DNA of 64,000 bases from a bacterium (lineage in GTDB: Bacteria; Bacteroidota; Ignavibacteria; Kapaibacteriales; UBA7675): contig JAUIKM010000002.1 in the NCBI GenBank assembly GCA_030430495.1, positions 124,001 through 188,000 on the forward strand, given 5' to 3'. The notes under the pieces are model-generated. The model was not told the origin of the DNA. It ran no database searches and was given only the letters and a program-made list of their open reading frames with translations. Shown one piece after another: positions 34,801 through 42,325 of the stretch (position 1 is its first letter; the number at the start of each line of letters is the position of its first letter). The position numbers and the translations under genes were made by a program.

Positions 34801-35544
34801 CGCAGGATTCAGCTCGTAACAGCCGTTGTTCGGCGCGACAAGCGGCGTCAGGCCCGCGTTGGAGTTTAACTGCAAAAAAGAGTCGTAGCGCGTAAACCAG
34901 GTGCTTCCGGCGAGGACCGAGTTGCCGTCCGCGCCGACAAAAGACGCCAGTCCAAGCGCATGCAGCATTTCGTGCAGCACGACCGAGTAGAGGTCGACAT
35001 CGGTAAAACTGACCGCGTCGGGATCGAGGTTAAAGGCATGCGCAAAGTTGATCACAATGCGCGCGTGATGGTCGGGTGTGTTGTTCCAGCCCGCATAAGT
35101 ATCGCCGCTTGAATTGATCGCCTGCCAGAGTGCGCCGTCGAGCAGGCCGGAGCTGGACGCGCCGTCGACGCGGTAGACCGCCGAGGCAAAAGCCGCCGCA
35201 TTGTCGGTCGGATCGACGTAGGCTTCAACACGAATACGCGCGGCGCCGGCATTCGCCGGACGATTAAATAGTTGCGACAGATCGGAGAGCACGGCGCAGA
35301 CCACCGCACAGCGCGCATCCCCAATCCCGCCGGGCGCGCTGAACAGGCCCGCTTCATCGACAAATTGCACTTCAAAAAAACCGGCGCGGCAGTCGGATGC
35401 GCCGAGCGTTTGATCCGGCGAATGTTTCGCGGCGGCCGGGATCGGGCGGCCGAGGCGATCGACCCAGGATTGCGCCTGTGAATCGACGCGGCCCAGGCAA
35501 ATCAGCAGTAGAACTGTCAGTATTTGTGAGAGTGTGTATTTCAT
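31900..35544 (-). CDS. Multidomain secreted metalloprotease-like T9SS protein, array copy A (promoter-proximal)
   Basis: 1214 residues from the ATG at 35544, where a signal peptide begins (MKYTLSQILTVLLLICLG); a longer frame to 35667 lacks one. This signal peptide is unlike those of B and C although the mature start QSWVDRLGRP is shared. The same domains follow: zincin HEMLHALGLASF, LLCNGDFE core, cohesin-like and sorting domain. The Met-turn region reads LERVLHYEITPGEI, with no Met at the usual place, so catalysis should be tested rather than assumed. Its 3' end, the 8-base spacer and the start of the next gene form a block identical to the one between B and C. As first gene it should carry the promoter, in the 177 bases before 35722. 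Confidence 0.82.
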   Translation of the reverse strand: MKYTLSQILTVLLLICLGRVDSQAQSWVDRLGRPIPAAAKHSPDQTLGASDCRAGFFEVQFVDEAGLFSAPGGIGDARCAVVCAVLSDLSQLFNRPANAGAARIRVEAYVDPTDNAAAFASAVYRVDGASSSGLLDGALWQAINSSGDTYAGWNNTPDHHARIVINFAHAFNLDPDAVSFTDVDLYSVVLHEMLHALGLASFVGADGNSVLAGSTWFTRYDSFLQLNSNAGLTPLVAPNNGCYELNPAPYDRALLQTPCSQSNTPVVFAGVNLFNAAVYTPQPWRAGGSLSHFDENCADDGLERVLHYEITPGEIKRLPHAGEVAALCDLGYAISGVYGAPVNATRFRDDYAACDGLPAGVNDRPSGPFVSTEPIVLAFDDLAANDVNTDKIACLEVIGTSGALLSRTDLNSGEQLTVDPDPGFRGTIVLRYLPQRGLLSGNITYVFIDVEFPALPPCTWPTANLLCNGDFENSLTSGHLNIDDRTCYQELTRMQAWFPTFSPDIYERIQDSDTFIRHDQFVSDDSHMNRFGPDSWDKLPDNRFYLYGISGIEGVFQPIEPAQSQFNTQFIVRTKCYPIRFGNSDQPYDIPEVRVYFDSISFCDENDVYRTRRFNDPYIKLATGIPLFEWSTAVSEPFTLDENDKWVLFLPHDPVRNPDAFINMLLDDLELIPLAAYVPAQIKTFVNQVNDCAGAPVDVQVRVCKDFEDSELDFELKALLPPGVQYLSGDFDLNNGELLARPAELQYDSLGCGFFFMRVAADPALADGLPHYINIVRRGAEEFVLAAAELRPRRSGLRLRQELNACRNNGLLYALDLSNSSLAPLQNFELRIRCTPPLAAAPTEVFVNGAAWSDFSADASGIVLNKLALAGAAPTGDPPRPRLDVRFNAAILQSTQALEVSAEVVPPSGCARSTTNNVTVVENSVDLGGDVLLCDAPLQIGVADVYNSYQWSNGAATPTIELNTSTPEGMLSLTAIDAGGCEHRDAVLVEQAEGIQLLIDPADVSADPGASFRVTVKQNMVAPSGDARSFSLTLRYDQTMLELLSPAAPRTVVDGARRFAEHNLRGLRPAGYDGETLLELEFMALLGDTAQSRVEVFDFTLDECLTAGRAALEFTASEVCAADHRQIVLGAPLTFGVVKAEGGTVRVSVNAPTHMRAHIVLSDVLGRRVATVFSGELESGAKEFTVNEAMLSPGLYFCSLYSASGVRTETLRVD

Positions 35545-35721
35545 GCCACAGGTTCGGGGCGTATCATCGATCAATATCAGCATTATTCGGCTAAGGGCGA
35601 TTCGATTGTTTTGTACCGAGCACATTTCGTGCCGTGATGAAGTTCTTACAAGACGGTCCGCGAACACAAACCCTGGTCCGCGGACCGACGCCGGGCGGTT
35701 GGGAGCAACCCGGCTTTTAAC

Positions 35722-37428
35722 CTATTCTTTCATCACCAGCACCGTGTTGGCTGTGTTACCCGTGCTGAGCACCTGCAAATAGTACTGCCCGTTCGGTTCG
35801 GAGTTGATGTCGACCGGGAAGTCAAACACACCCGTACCGAGCGAACCCAGATCGACGTTCAGAATCTCAAAACCGTAGAGATCGCTGATGTTGTAGGAGA
35901 CGTCCTTGGGCGCACTCAGATCAAGCCGCAGCGTGAACGCGCCGCCGGAGGGATTCGGCAGAATGAAAACGTCCGGCCGGTCGTTGTCGTCCTCGTCCTG
36001 CAGCGGGCAAGCGCCCAGTTCGATCGTCGCCTGCATCGTGCAGCCGCGCGCATCGATGACCGTGACGGTGATCGGCCCGCTGGGCCGCGGCACATTCGTG
36101 AACCAGTCGTAGTACTGCGCCGAATAATGCGACCACTCGTAGCTGTATGGTTCGACGCCGCCGCTAACGATCGCTTTGATCGTCGCCCAGCAGTCGACGC
36201 CGTATTGACCGCTCGTGTAGTCTTCGACCTCGAAGGTGATTTCGATGGGAGGGTCTTTGAGCGGATCTTCAATTTCTATGGAGAGCACCTTAGAACATCC
36301 ATTTGCGTCGGTGACGGTAACGGTATAGTCGCCAGGTTCCAGGTCAACCGGATTGAGTGGGTCGGCTGGGTTGAGTACGCCATCCAGCGGCTTAAACCAC
36401 TCCACCTCATATTCCGGCGTTCCGCCGGAAATCTCGATCTCGATGGCTCCGCCGCTTGTCGCACCGCAGGGGATGATGGCCGTCACCGCGGCCTCGACGG
36501 CGAGCAGGACGTCGGATTCCTTGATTGTGAACGGATAGTCGGTTTTGCACAGGGCGTTATCGTCGAGCGCGTCGACCCGGACCACATATGTGCCGGGAGC
36601 CAGGTTGTCATAACCCGTCACGCCTTCCGCGTATTCGGTCAAGGGCACCAGTGTCGGCTGTGAGTTGTCGTAGAGCCGATGTTTGTAGGGCAGTCGCATG
36701 GCGCCGGCCGTGCCGCCGATGGTATTGAAACTGATGCTGCCGTCGGCCGACCCGGTGCAGGTAACATCCTTTACGACAACGTCGATCAGCTCGGCATGGT
36801 CGAAGAGGTACAGTTCCTCATCGTAACAGCCGTTGTCGTCGATCACACGCAGGGTGTAGTAGCCGCGTTCGGGAAAATTCAGGCTGTCGTGGGTTCCCAC
36901 AAGATTGCCGTCGGCGTCGTACCAACGGTAGTCAAGCGATCCGACGCCTCCCTTGGATTTGGCGCAGGCATAGTCTGCGGTAGAGCACATACTTGAGACA
37001 CATCTCAGATAACCGTCAATGCAATACGGCCCCTGGTCCAATTCGATCGCGACGGTGTCGCAACAGCCGTAATAGTCACAGACTTCAATGAAATGACCGC
37101 CGCGGCAATAACCCGTCACTTCAATAATGCTGCTTTCGCCGTCGGTAAATTGTGGTTCTTTCTGGTCCAGATTGCCCCAGTCGGGAATAAACTTCCAACT
37201 GACGGGCCACTTGCCTGGAGCCACGTCAATCTGAATACGCGCGCCGGCCGACTTGTAGCAGTCATCGACGGTACTGGGAAAAATTTCCAGCACCGTCACC
37301 GTCGGCGGCGTACAGGTTTGAGACGTGACGGTGATTGTTGTCGGCGGGCCGAGCAGGGCCAGGACAAGGCAAAACATGGCGAGATGTCCGGGCGAAAAAA
37401 TCGCCGCGCGTTTGCTTTGAAAAGACAT
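35722..37428 (-). CDS. Secreted SprB/PKD-repeat protein with T9SS sorting domain
   Basis: 568 residues from the ATG at 37428, chosen because it precedes a signal segment (MFCLVLALLGPPTTITVTSQ). After a Cys-rich N-terminal part (about 35-170, with paired C-C and C-x-x-C spacing) come repeats of SprB type: VTCTGSADGSISFNTIGGTAG, LAPGTYVVRVDALDDNALCKTDYPF, then GGAIEIEISGGTPEYEVEWF with LEPGDYTVTVTDANGCSK, and a further SGGVEPYSYEW with VTVIDARGCT. SprB repeats occur in Bacteroidota surface adhesins, including gliding-motility proteins. The C-terminus from about 480 (ILPNPSGGAFTLRL, ISDLYGFEILNV, NGQYYLQVLSTG) is a T9SS sorting domain. It lies upstream of the triple array on the same strand, 177 bases away, so cotranscription is possible. 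Confidence 0.82.
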   Translation of the reverse strand: MSFQSKRAAIFSPGHLAMFCLVLALLGPPTTITVTSQTCTPPTVTVLEIFPSTVDDCYKSAGARIQIDVAPGKWPVSWKFIPDWGNLDQKEPQFTDGESSIIEVTGYCRGGHFIEVCDYYGCCDTVAIELDQGPYCIDGYLRCVSSMCSTADYACAKSKGGVGSLDYRWYDADGNLVGTHDSLNFPERGYYTLRVIDDNGCYDEELYLFDHAELIDVVVKDVTCTGSADGSISFNTIGGTAGAMRLPYKHRLYDNSQPTLVPLTEYAEGVTGYDNLAPGTYVVRVDALDDNALCKTDYPFTIKESDVLLAVEAAVTAIIPCGATSGGAIEIEISGGTPEYEVEWFKPLDGVLNPADPLNPVDLEPGDYTVTVTDANGCSKVLSIEIEDPLKDPPIEITFEVEDYTSGQYGVDCWATIKAIVSGGVEPYSYEWSHYSAQYYDWFTNVPRPSGPITVTVIDARGCTMQATIELGACPLQDEDDNDRPDVFILPNPSGGAFTLRLDLSAPKDVSYNISDLYGFEILNVDLGSLGTGVFDFPVDINSEPNGQYYLQVLSTGNTANTVLVMKE

Positions 37429-37974
37429 AAAATCATACCTTTGGTTTGATATTGTATGCACGGTGATCGGCCGTCCGTGGAAATCGTCGTCAAACATATT
37501 CCGCGGCGGTCGTTTCACCAATTATTGCGATATGTCAATTGCTGTAGCCACAGAATAGCAGCGACACCGTCTGTGATTTTGAATGTGGGACGTTAAATCA
37601 CTGGTCGGCGCGAAGTTGGGAGTTCCCTGGTGGACGCCTGCTTTGAATTGGTACAGGCGGCCGAAGGGCATGCTGGGGAGCAATAGCCGCCAAGATAAAT
37701 GAATCAGGAAAATTATCCAAGATAAGTTTTGGTTTTGGGTGAATTTTCCTACAGTCGACATTCTTTTCACCCAAGATCAGTCAGAGTATCAGTCGAGTTG
37801 AGGCACGGCACGGCAGGACCGAGTTCGTTGTCAGTACGATCGATTCCCTACCACGGTCGCCTGGTTCTGTGATATTGCCAGGAAACGCCGTTTGATCCCA
37901 ATTGTGTTAAACAAATGCAGGTCCTGGAAAATACCCCGTCTGCAGATATGGTACAGTACTTCACGTGAGCGAGG
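37429..37974. other. Intergenic stretch, no supported gene
   Basis: About 550 bases between two minus-strand genes. An 82-codon minus-strand frame here has a low-complexity composition and no family features, so I do not call it. The part near 37430-37520 should carry the promoter of the SprB-type gene. Confidence 0.4.
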
Positions 37975-39534
37975 TTAAAACCTCGCGCCGGCTTGTTCTT
38001 TTTCTATCGTCCGGATTTCCCGACGAATGAATTCCCAGATGTGCTCGTACGGTATGATTTCTTCTAGCGGCATGACAAATTCTCCAGAGGACTCTTCCTG
38101 TTTACAGCGAATCAGATGTTCAACAAGCTTCGCTGTTTTACAGTCAGTATCACCGGGATGAAAGTCGCAGTTTCGCATCAAAACGATCATCCGCACTAAA
38201 ATGTCTGCTCGATAGTAGCCGCCCGCCGCTTCGCGGTTGCGCTGGATTTTGAACATGAGTGTCTGAATCGTCCTGATACGGGAGTCCAGCAAGTCGAAAA
38301 GCCGTCGCCGCAAGAAGTGCAGTATCTGAAACATGAGTATTGCCAGGTACATTCCGGCGCGATCCAGCCGGGTCACCGTCAGTTCTTCCAGAATATAGTT
38401 GAGTTGAAAGCGTGAGCCGCGTACTGTCAGGTCAAGTGGAAGGGTTTCAGAGTCATCCAGAACAAAGCGCAGGAACGCTTCGTAAATGCTCCATTTTTCC
38501 CGCCTGAGTGGACTGCGCCGAAATCGAGGTTGGGCCAGAGTCCACTTAAACAACTCGACCGCGCTCGGATAATCCTGCAAGTGCAGACAAATCAGAAACT
38601 GTGTTTCCACCCCGGTAAACCAGTTTTCAGTACCAGCCTCTTCGTAGCGCAGTGCAGTGACAATGGCGTTCAAAGCCGACTCTCGGTTCCTGGCGAAATA
38701 ATGACATCGACTGATGTGATAATTAGTAATAAACCTGTGCGAAGGTAAATCAAACTGTGGATGGCAGTTGAGAAATTCAAGATATGCTTTGTAGACATCG
38801 AGAGCTTCATCCAACTTCCCGCTCATGCGCTTGACTGCACCGGCAAACCTCATGTAATAGAGTTCCAAAGAACGAGTATGAAATCGTTGCCTATCATTCT
38901 CCAACTCGGGAAGTTCAGCTTGTAAATCCCTTACAGTAGCTGGAGGAACCACTAACGTACTTGACAACTCAAGTTTTATTCTGGCGCGCAAGCTGGAGGC
39001 GTTGAATTCTGCTGCATTGATCTTCATAAGATGCAGCAATGCTTTCTGGTGCCGGTTGAAGTCTTTGCGTTTCCCAACGAGGCTATAATAGTCGCGCAAC
39101 ATCTCGTTGCACCTTATCTGGAAGTGCGTAAAGTGGTATTCATCGGCAGTTTTCAGCGCACGTGATGCGATCCTGATCATTGCCTCATGCTTGCCCGTCC
39201 ATTCAAGAATTTCCGCAACGAACACTTCGCGTTTAACTTTGTATAGGCTCATGGTATAGAGCGACACGGTCGGGTGTCGGAATCGCAGGAAGAAAAACAG
39301 CGTTTCCAGTTTTTCGGTTAACAGAAATTTGGTGGAGTGATAGCGCCGTTTGCCGACGGCATCCGTAGAGAACAGCGTTTTCATGGCCTGAGTATCTTCT
39401 TCAAACTCGCCATCTTCAATACCTTGCAGGAGTCGGGCATGATTGGTGTCCTGTTTGAAGAGGAACTGCCAGGCCGGTGAGCGGCGACTGGTGTACTGAC
39501 GTACGACCGAAATCAATTGGCGAATGTGGTTCAT
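37975..39534 (-). CDS. Cytoplasmic helical-repeat (TPR-like) protein of unknown function
   Basis: 519 residues, almost entirely alpha-helical by composition, no signal peptide and no membrane segment. Paired amphipathic helices recur, for example RSLELYYMRFAGAVKRMSGKLDEALDVYKAYLEFL and NYHISRCHYFARNRESALNAIVTALRYEEAGTE, with the alternating small and aromatic residues of TPR solenoids. I recognise a general similarity to long uncharacterised proteins of Saprospira-like Bacteroidota but no named family. It may be a scaffold for protein interaction. It uses an ATG at 39534 and is slightly AT-richer than the large secreted genes. No partner gene is evident on the same strand upstream. Confidence 0.7.
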   Translation of the reverse strand: MNHIRQLISVVRQYTSRRSPAWQFLFKQDTNHARLLQGIEDGEFEEDTQAMKTLFSTDAVGKRRYHSTKFLLTEKLETLFFFLRFRHPTVSLYTMSLYKVKREVFVAEILEWTGKHEAMIRIASRALKTADEYHFTHFQIRCNEMLRDYYSLVGKRKDFNRHQKALLHLMKINAAEFNASSLRARIKLELSSTLVVPPATVRDLQAELPELENDRQRFHTRSLELYYMRFAGAVKRMSGKLDEALDVYKAYLEFLNCHPQFDLPSHRFITNYHISRCHYFARNRESALNAIVTALRYEEAGTENWFTGVETQFLICLHLQDYPSAVELFKWTLAQPRFRRSPLRREKWSIYEAFLRFVLDDSETLPLDLTVRGSRFQLNYILEELTVTRLDRAGMYLAILMFQILHFLRRRLFDLLDSRIRTIQTLMFKIQRNREAAGGYYRADILVRMIVLMRNCDFHPGDTDCKTAKLVEHLIRCKQEESSGEFVMPLEEIIPYEHIWEFIRREIRTIEKEQAGARF

Positions 39535-39699
39535 CGGTCGGCCCCTGATAGCTCATAAATGCTGGCAAGGTCATCCGCTTCGCAGAAATACAAAAAAATT
39601 ATGGACCTAAGCGATACTGGCAAAAAGGATTCGTGGCGCGAGATCAGAAGTGTATTCTTCCCCAAATGGTTTTTTACATCCCAACCGTGAGGATTCGCG

Positions 39700-39912
39700 A
39701 TGGCACTCGAATTGTTATTGTGCTTTCTGCTGCACCTTTCCATAATCGTCAGTCCCGGCCAATATTACGAAAGTGAAATCGACGCGTTTTATCAGGACAA
39801 CCAGGCCGAAGTGGACGATCTGTACGGATCGCCCGAGGAATCACAGATTGTACAGACATACAGTCCCGCACTCGAATTCATCGAAATTCTCGATGACAAT
39901 ATTCTGAACTAG
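39700..39912 (+). CDS. Small acidic protein with hydrophobic N-terminus, unknown
   Basis: 70 residues: a hydrophobic leader (about 3-18) followed by an acidic tail rich in E, D and Y. A GAGG lies seven bases before the ATG, which supports translation. No family recognised. The leader could be a signal peptide or a membrane anchor. Diverges from the helical-repeat gene at 37975. Confidence 0.4.
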   Translation: MALELLLCFLLHLSIIVSPGQYYESEIDAFYQDNQAEVDDLYGSPEESQIVQTYSPALEFIEILDDNILN

Positions 39913-40052
39913 GCCGAAACACGACATGTGATGACCGGTGCGGCAGCCGTAGCGAATCGGCCGAAAGCATCCGGATAATGGCAGTCGGTGAAAATAACCT
40001 TTTGACCTGATTTCCCCAAATACCGTCTTTGGCGAATTCGGACCGGCAGCGC

Positions 40053-40262
40053 TCAGTAGTGATCTATTGACTTGTCATCTGACGTATTGGCGCTGCCGTT
40101 GTCGTTGTCCGGTGTTTTGCGGGTTCGATCCGGGGCAAACGTGCCATAGCGGCCGCAGGCGCGGCAGTGATACTTCTGTTTGCCAGTGGGGGTCGTGCCG
40201 TTGTAGACGGTTCGATACGAACCGCAACGCGGGCAGGCCCGTCGAGGGATGGAAAGGTTCAT
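40053..40262 (-). CDS. Small zinc-ribbon protein resembling the IS1 InsA N-terminus
   Basis: 69 residues. Residues 8-40 read C-P-R-C-G-S, then N-G-T-T-P-T-G-K-Q-K-Y-H-C-R-A-C-G-R-Y, a four-cysteine zinc ribbon with the same pattern as the first domain of IS1-type transposases. The InsA helix-turn-helix and any InsB catalytic part are missing; instead a short polar tail (DNDNGSANTSDDKS) follows. No terminal inverted repeats were seen, so this is either a remnant or a domesticated DNA-binding ribbon. It begins nine bases after the stop of the 166-residue gene at 40272, so the two probably form one operon. Confidence 0.6.
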   Translation of the reverse strand: MNLSIPRRACPRCGSYRTVYNGTTPTGKQKYHCRACGRYGTFAPDRTRKTPDNDNGSANTSDDKSIDHY

Positions 40263-40271
40263 AAGTCGGGT

Positions 40272-40772
40272 TCAGTCGGTCGAGTCTTCAGACTGGGTTA
40301 ACAAGTCTTCCGATGATGATTGTTCTTTGGCTTTCAGATACAGGTTGGCCAGGGTATCACGCATAGACAGTGGATTCCCCATTTCATCAATCAGGGAAAG
40401 TTTCCAGTTGTCGGTCAGTTCCGCGTCTTTCTGGATAGTTCTTTTCAGCGACATAACGGCGCTGACATTCCCGATGGCACTGTTTGGGAATCTGGACGCC
40501 TGAATGTCGAGGTAGGCGCGATAGTAACGCAGGGCGGTTTGTTCAACGTCGAGCAGGAATTGTTCCAATGACTGGCTTTCGATTGCATCGACAAATAACC
40601 GAGCTGCGGCGATCGGAAAATGGTTTGTCAATACGGTCAGAGACAGGCGTCGTTGGGCCATATAGACCAGTTCTTCGTCGTCCCACAATTTGAGTATATG
40701 TTCATCCACGGTGGTTCTCGTTAGTTTTCGCGATGTGCCGGCCGCCCGTCCCACCGTACGGCCAGGACACAT
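40272..40772 (-). CDS. Conserved-looking protein of unknown function, partner of zinc-ribbon gene
   Basis: 166 residues, helical, no signal peptide or membrane segment. Sequence includes LKLWDDEELVYMAQRRLSLT and LRYYRAYLDIQASRFPNSAIG, then SLIDEMGNPLSMRDTLANLYLKAKEQ. I recognise no family. The true start may be a GTG at 40709 rather than the ATG at 40772, because the first 21 residues look poorly structured. The spacing of nine bases to the zinc-ribbon gene indicates joint expression; a small regulatory or mobile-element-derived pair is possible but not shown. Confidence 0.5.
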   Translation of the reverse strand: MCPGRTVGRAAGTSRKLTRTTVDEHILKLWDDEELVYMAQRRLSLTVLTNHFPIAAARLFVDAIESQSLEQFLLDVEQTALRYYRAYLDIQASRFPNSAIGNVSAVMSLKRTIQKDAELTDNWKLSLIDEMGNPLSMRDTLANLYLKAKEQSSSEDLLTQSEDSTD

Positions 40773-41328
40773 CGCTGAGCCAAGGAAGGAGCCTTGGGCC
40801 GTTTAACTTCTGTGCTGGGTGAAGTTATTGGAGGTGAAAGGGCCGTGCAAATCATCAGTCGGCAACTTTTTGACCGGATTGTAGTGCAGACGTCCAGACA
40901 AAGCCAGTAACAATGCGGTCCGGCAAAAAAATCACGGGAAAAACAAGCCTAAGAGCTGCGTTGGACCGCGCACCTCTTAGGTCAAAGTGGTACAACCAGG
41001 GAGATTCCTATTATTCGATTGTCCTATGTTCATATGGTGGCTGGAATGTCGATACGATGGAGGCAGGAGATTCCGGAATGCCCATCGCCGTGTTTAAAAC
41101 CCGCCGACAGCCCCGCAGCGCTAAACCCCGAGACGTTCAACAAAAAAGCTTCAAACTCACAGTCTCCGGGCTGTAAACGCAGTGGTTAACAAAAGAGAAA
41201 AGCCAGCCGGAATGTCCGCAGGACGGCGCAGCGGTCTGAGTCGGAGGTGCCGTGTCGATTAAACAACAATGGCGCCGCGAATGCTTCACGACGCCATGCA
41301 TTTGTTGGCAAATGTTAAGCCGGGTGCG
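40773..41328. other. Intergenic stretch with one doubtful small frame
   Basis: A plus-strand frame of 87 codons at 40913-41176 has an ATG but no ribosome site and no recognisable family, so I do not call it as a gene. The rest has no supported feature; the left part should carry the promoter of the minus-strand pair at 40053-40772. Confidence 0.4.
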
Positions 41329-42204
41329 TCAGAAGTCGGCGCCGCCGTCCTGCAGCATTTCCTTGACGTCACCGACAAGGCTGTTCAGTTTGGCCGCGTC
41401 GATGCCCGCATTGGCCAGGACGGCCTCGCTGATATCGGCCCATTCGGCTACGTCGGGCGTTTCGCGAATAATGTTAACAGCGTGTTCGGCCAGTTTAACA
41501 ACCGTCAGCATGTCGATCGTTTTTTTGGACTCCTCGTCGCCCTGCAGCGTGGCGGCCGTCAGGTCGTGATGCAGCAGCACGCAGCGCAGGTGTTCCTCGG
41601 GCAGATCCCAGGATTTGCAGACCACGTAACCGACAATGGCGTGATCGCTGCCGTATTTTTCGTTCTCGACGTCCGTGATTTTGCGTTCTGACGACGCCTG
41701 CGCCGCGGAATAAACTTCCTCGTAGTCCTTGAATCGCTGGCTGAGCAGGGGAATGCCGCAGTTCATGAACAGGCCGGCCACATAGGCCTCGTCCGGCGCT
41801 ACCGTCAGTCGCAGCTTGCGCGCCAGGAAAAGCGCCGCACCCGCCACCGCGTTGGAGCGCGCCCAGAAATCCTGCATAAACTGCCCCTTGATAAAACTGG
41901 AGGCGGCTTGCAGGGAGAGGCTCATGACAACACAAAATACGTTGCGATAGCCGAGTTGCAGGACGGCGTGCTGAATTGAACCGATTTTACCCCGCGCACC
42001 GAAAAATGGCGAGTTGGCGCGTTTAATTGTTGCAGCGCTGATACGCACATCCGAGCCGATAATATCCGTAATGCGTTGCATATCCGGATCCTCCTTGGCC
42101 TGTTCCGCCATGAGGTCCTTGATGATCGCAAGCTGAGCGGGAATCGTAATACCCGACAGGATCGACTGAGTCGCTTTCAGGCGCTCCTGAAAATCTGTAT
42201 TCAT
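41329..42204 (-). CDS. HDOD-domain signalling protein
   Basis: 291 residues covering one HDOD domain (HD-related output domain without full catalytic motif). Typical elements: ITIPAQLAIIKDLMAEQAKEDPDMQRITDIIGSDVRISAATIKRANSPFFG (about 19-69), IGSIQHAVLQLGYRNVFCVVMSLS, FWARSNAVAGAALFLARKL, EAYVAGLFMNCGIPLLSQRF, DHAIVGYVVCKSWDLPEEH, CVLLHHD. HDOD proteins act in signal transduction, chemotaxis, competence and stress regulation, mostly by unknown biochemistry. The protein is cytoplasmic and monocistronic as far as the window shows. It has no attached receiver, GGDEF or EAL domain. Confidence 0.9.
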   Translation of the reverse strand: MNTDFQERLKATQSILSGITIPAQLAIIKDLMAEQAKEDPDMQRITDIIGSDVRISAATIKRANSPFFGARGKIGSIQHAVLQLGYRNVFCVVMSLSLQAASSFIKGQFMQDFWARSNAVAGAALFLARKLRLTVAPDEAYVAGLFMNCGIPLLSQRFKDYEEVYSAAQASSERKITDVENEKYGSDHAIVGYVVCKSWDLPEEHLRCVLLHHDLTAATLQGDEESKKTIDMLTVVKLAEHAVNIIRETPDVAEWADISEAVLANAGIDAAKLNSLVGDVKEMLQDGGADF

Positions 42205-42325
42205 GCAGTGCTTCCACTATCTGTAAAATGGCACATCCAGGTCGCCCGAAAATATCCATTTTCAACAAGTGAACAAAGAACCGGGCTTGCGAGCGGGGCC
42301 GGCCTGCGACTTCCGGCGCGTCGGA

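Larger units (their letters stand above)
24579..35544 (-). repeat. Three-copy tandem array, unit about 3665 bp, with 316-nt identical junctions
   Basis: 28078-28393 and 31743-32058 are identical over 316 nt by direct reading; each covers the end of one gene, the spacer and the signal peptide of the next. The offset is exactly 3665. Diverged cores lie at about 26220-26815 (C), 29870-30475 (B) and 33535-34140 (A), and are AT-richer than the frame: hand counts of three 60-base lines in core C gave about 32 to 45 percent GC, against about 62 percent in one flanking line. Confidence 0.92.

Noticed and set aside
37522-37770. Minus-strand frame of 82 codons
   Set aside because: No ribosome site, no family features, and composition unlike neighbouring coding genes.
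40913-41176. Plus-strand frame of 87 codons
   Set aside because: ATG present, but no ribosome site or recognisable domain; evidence is too weak for a gene call.
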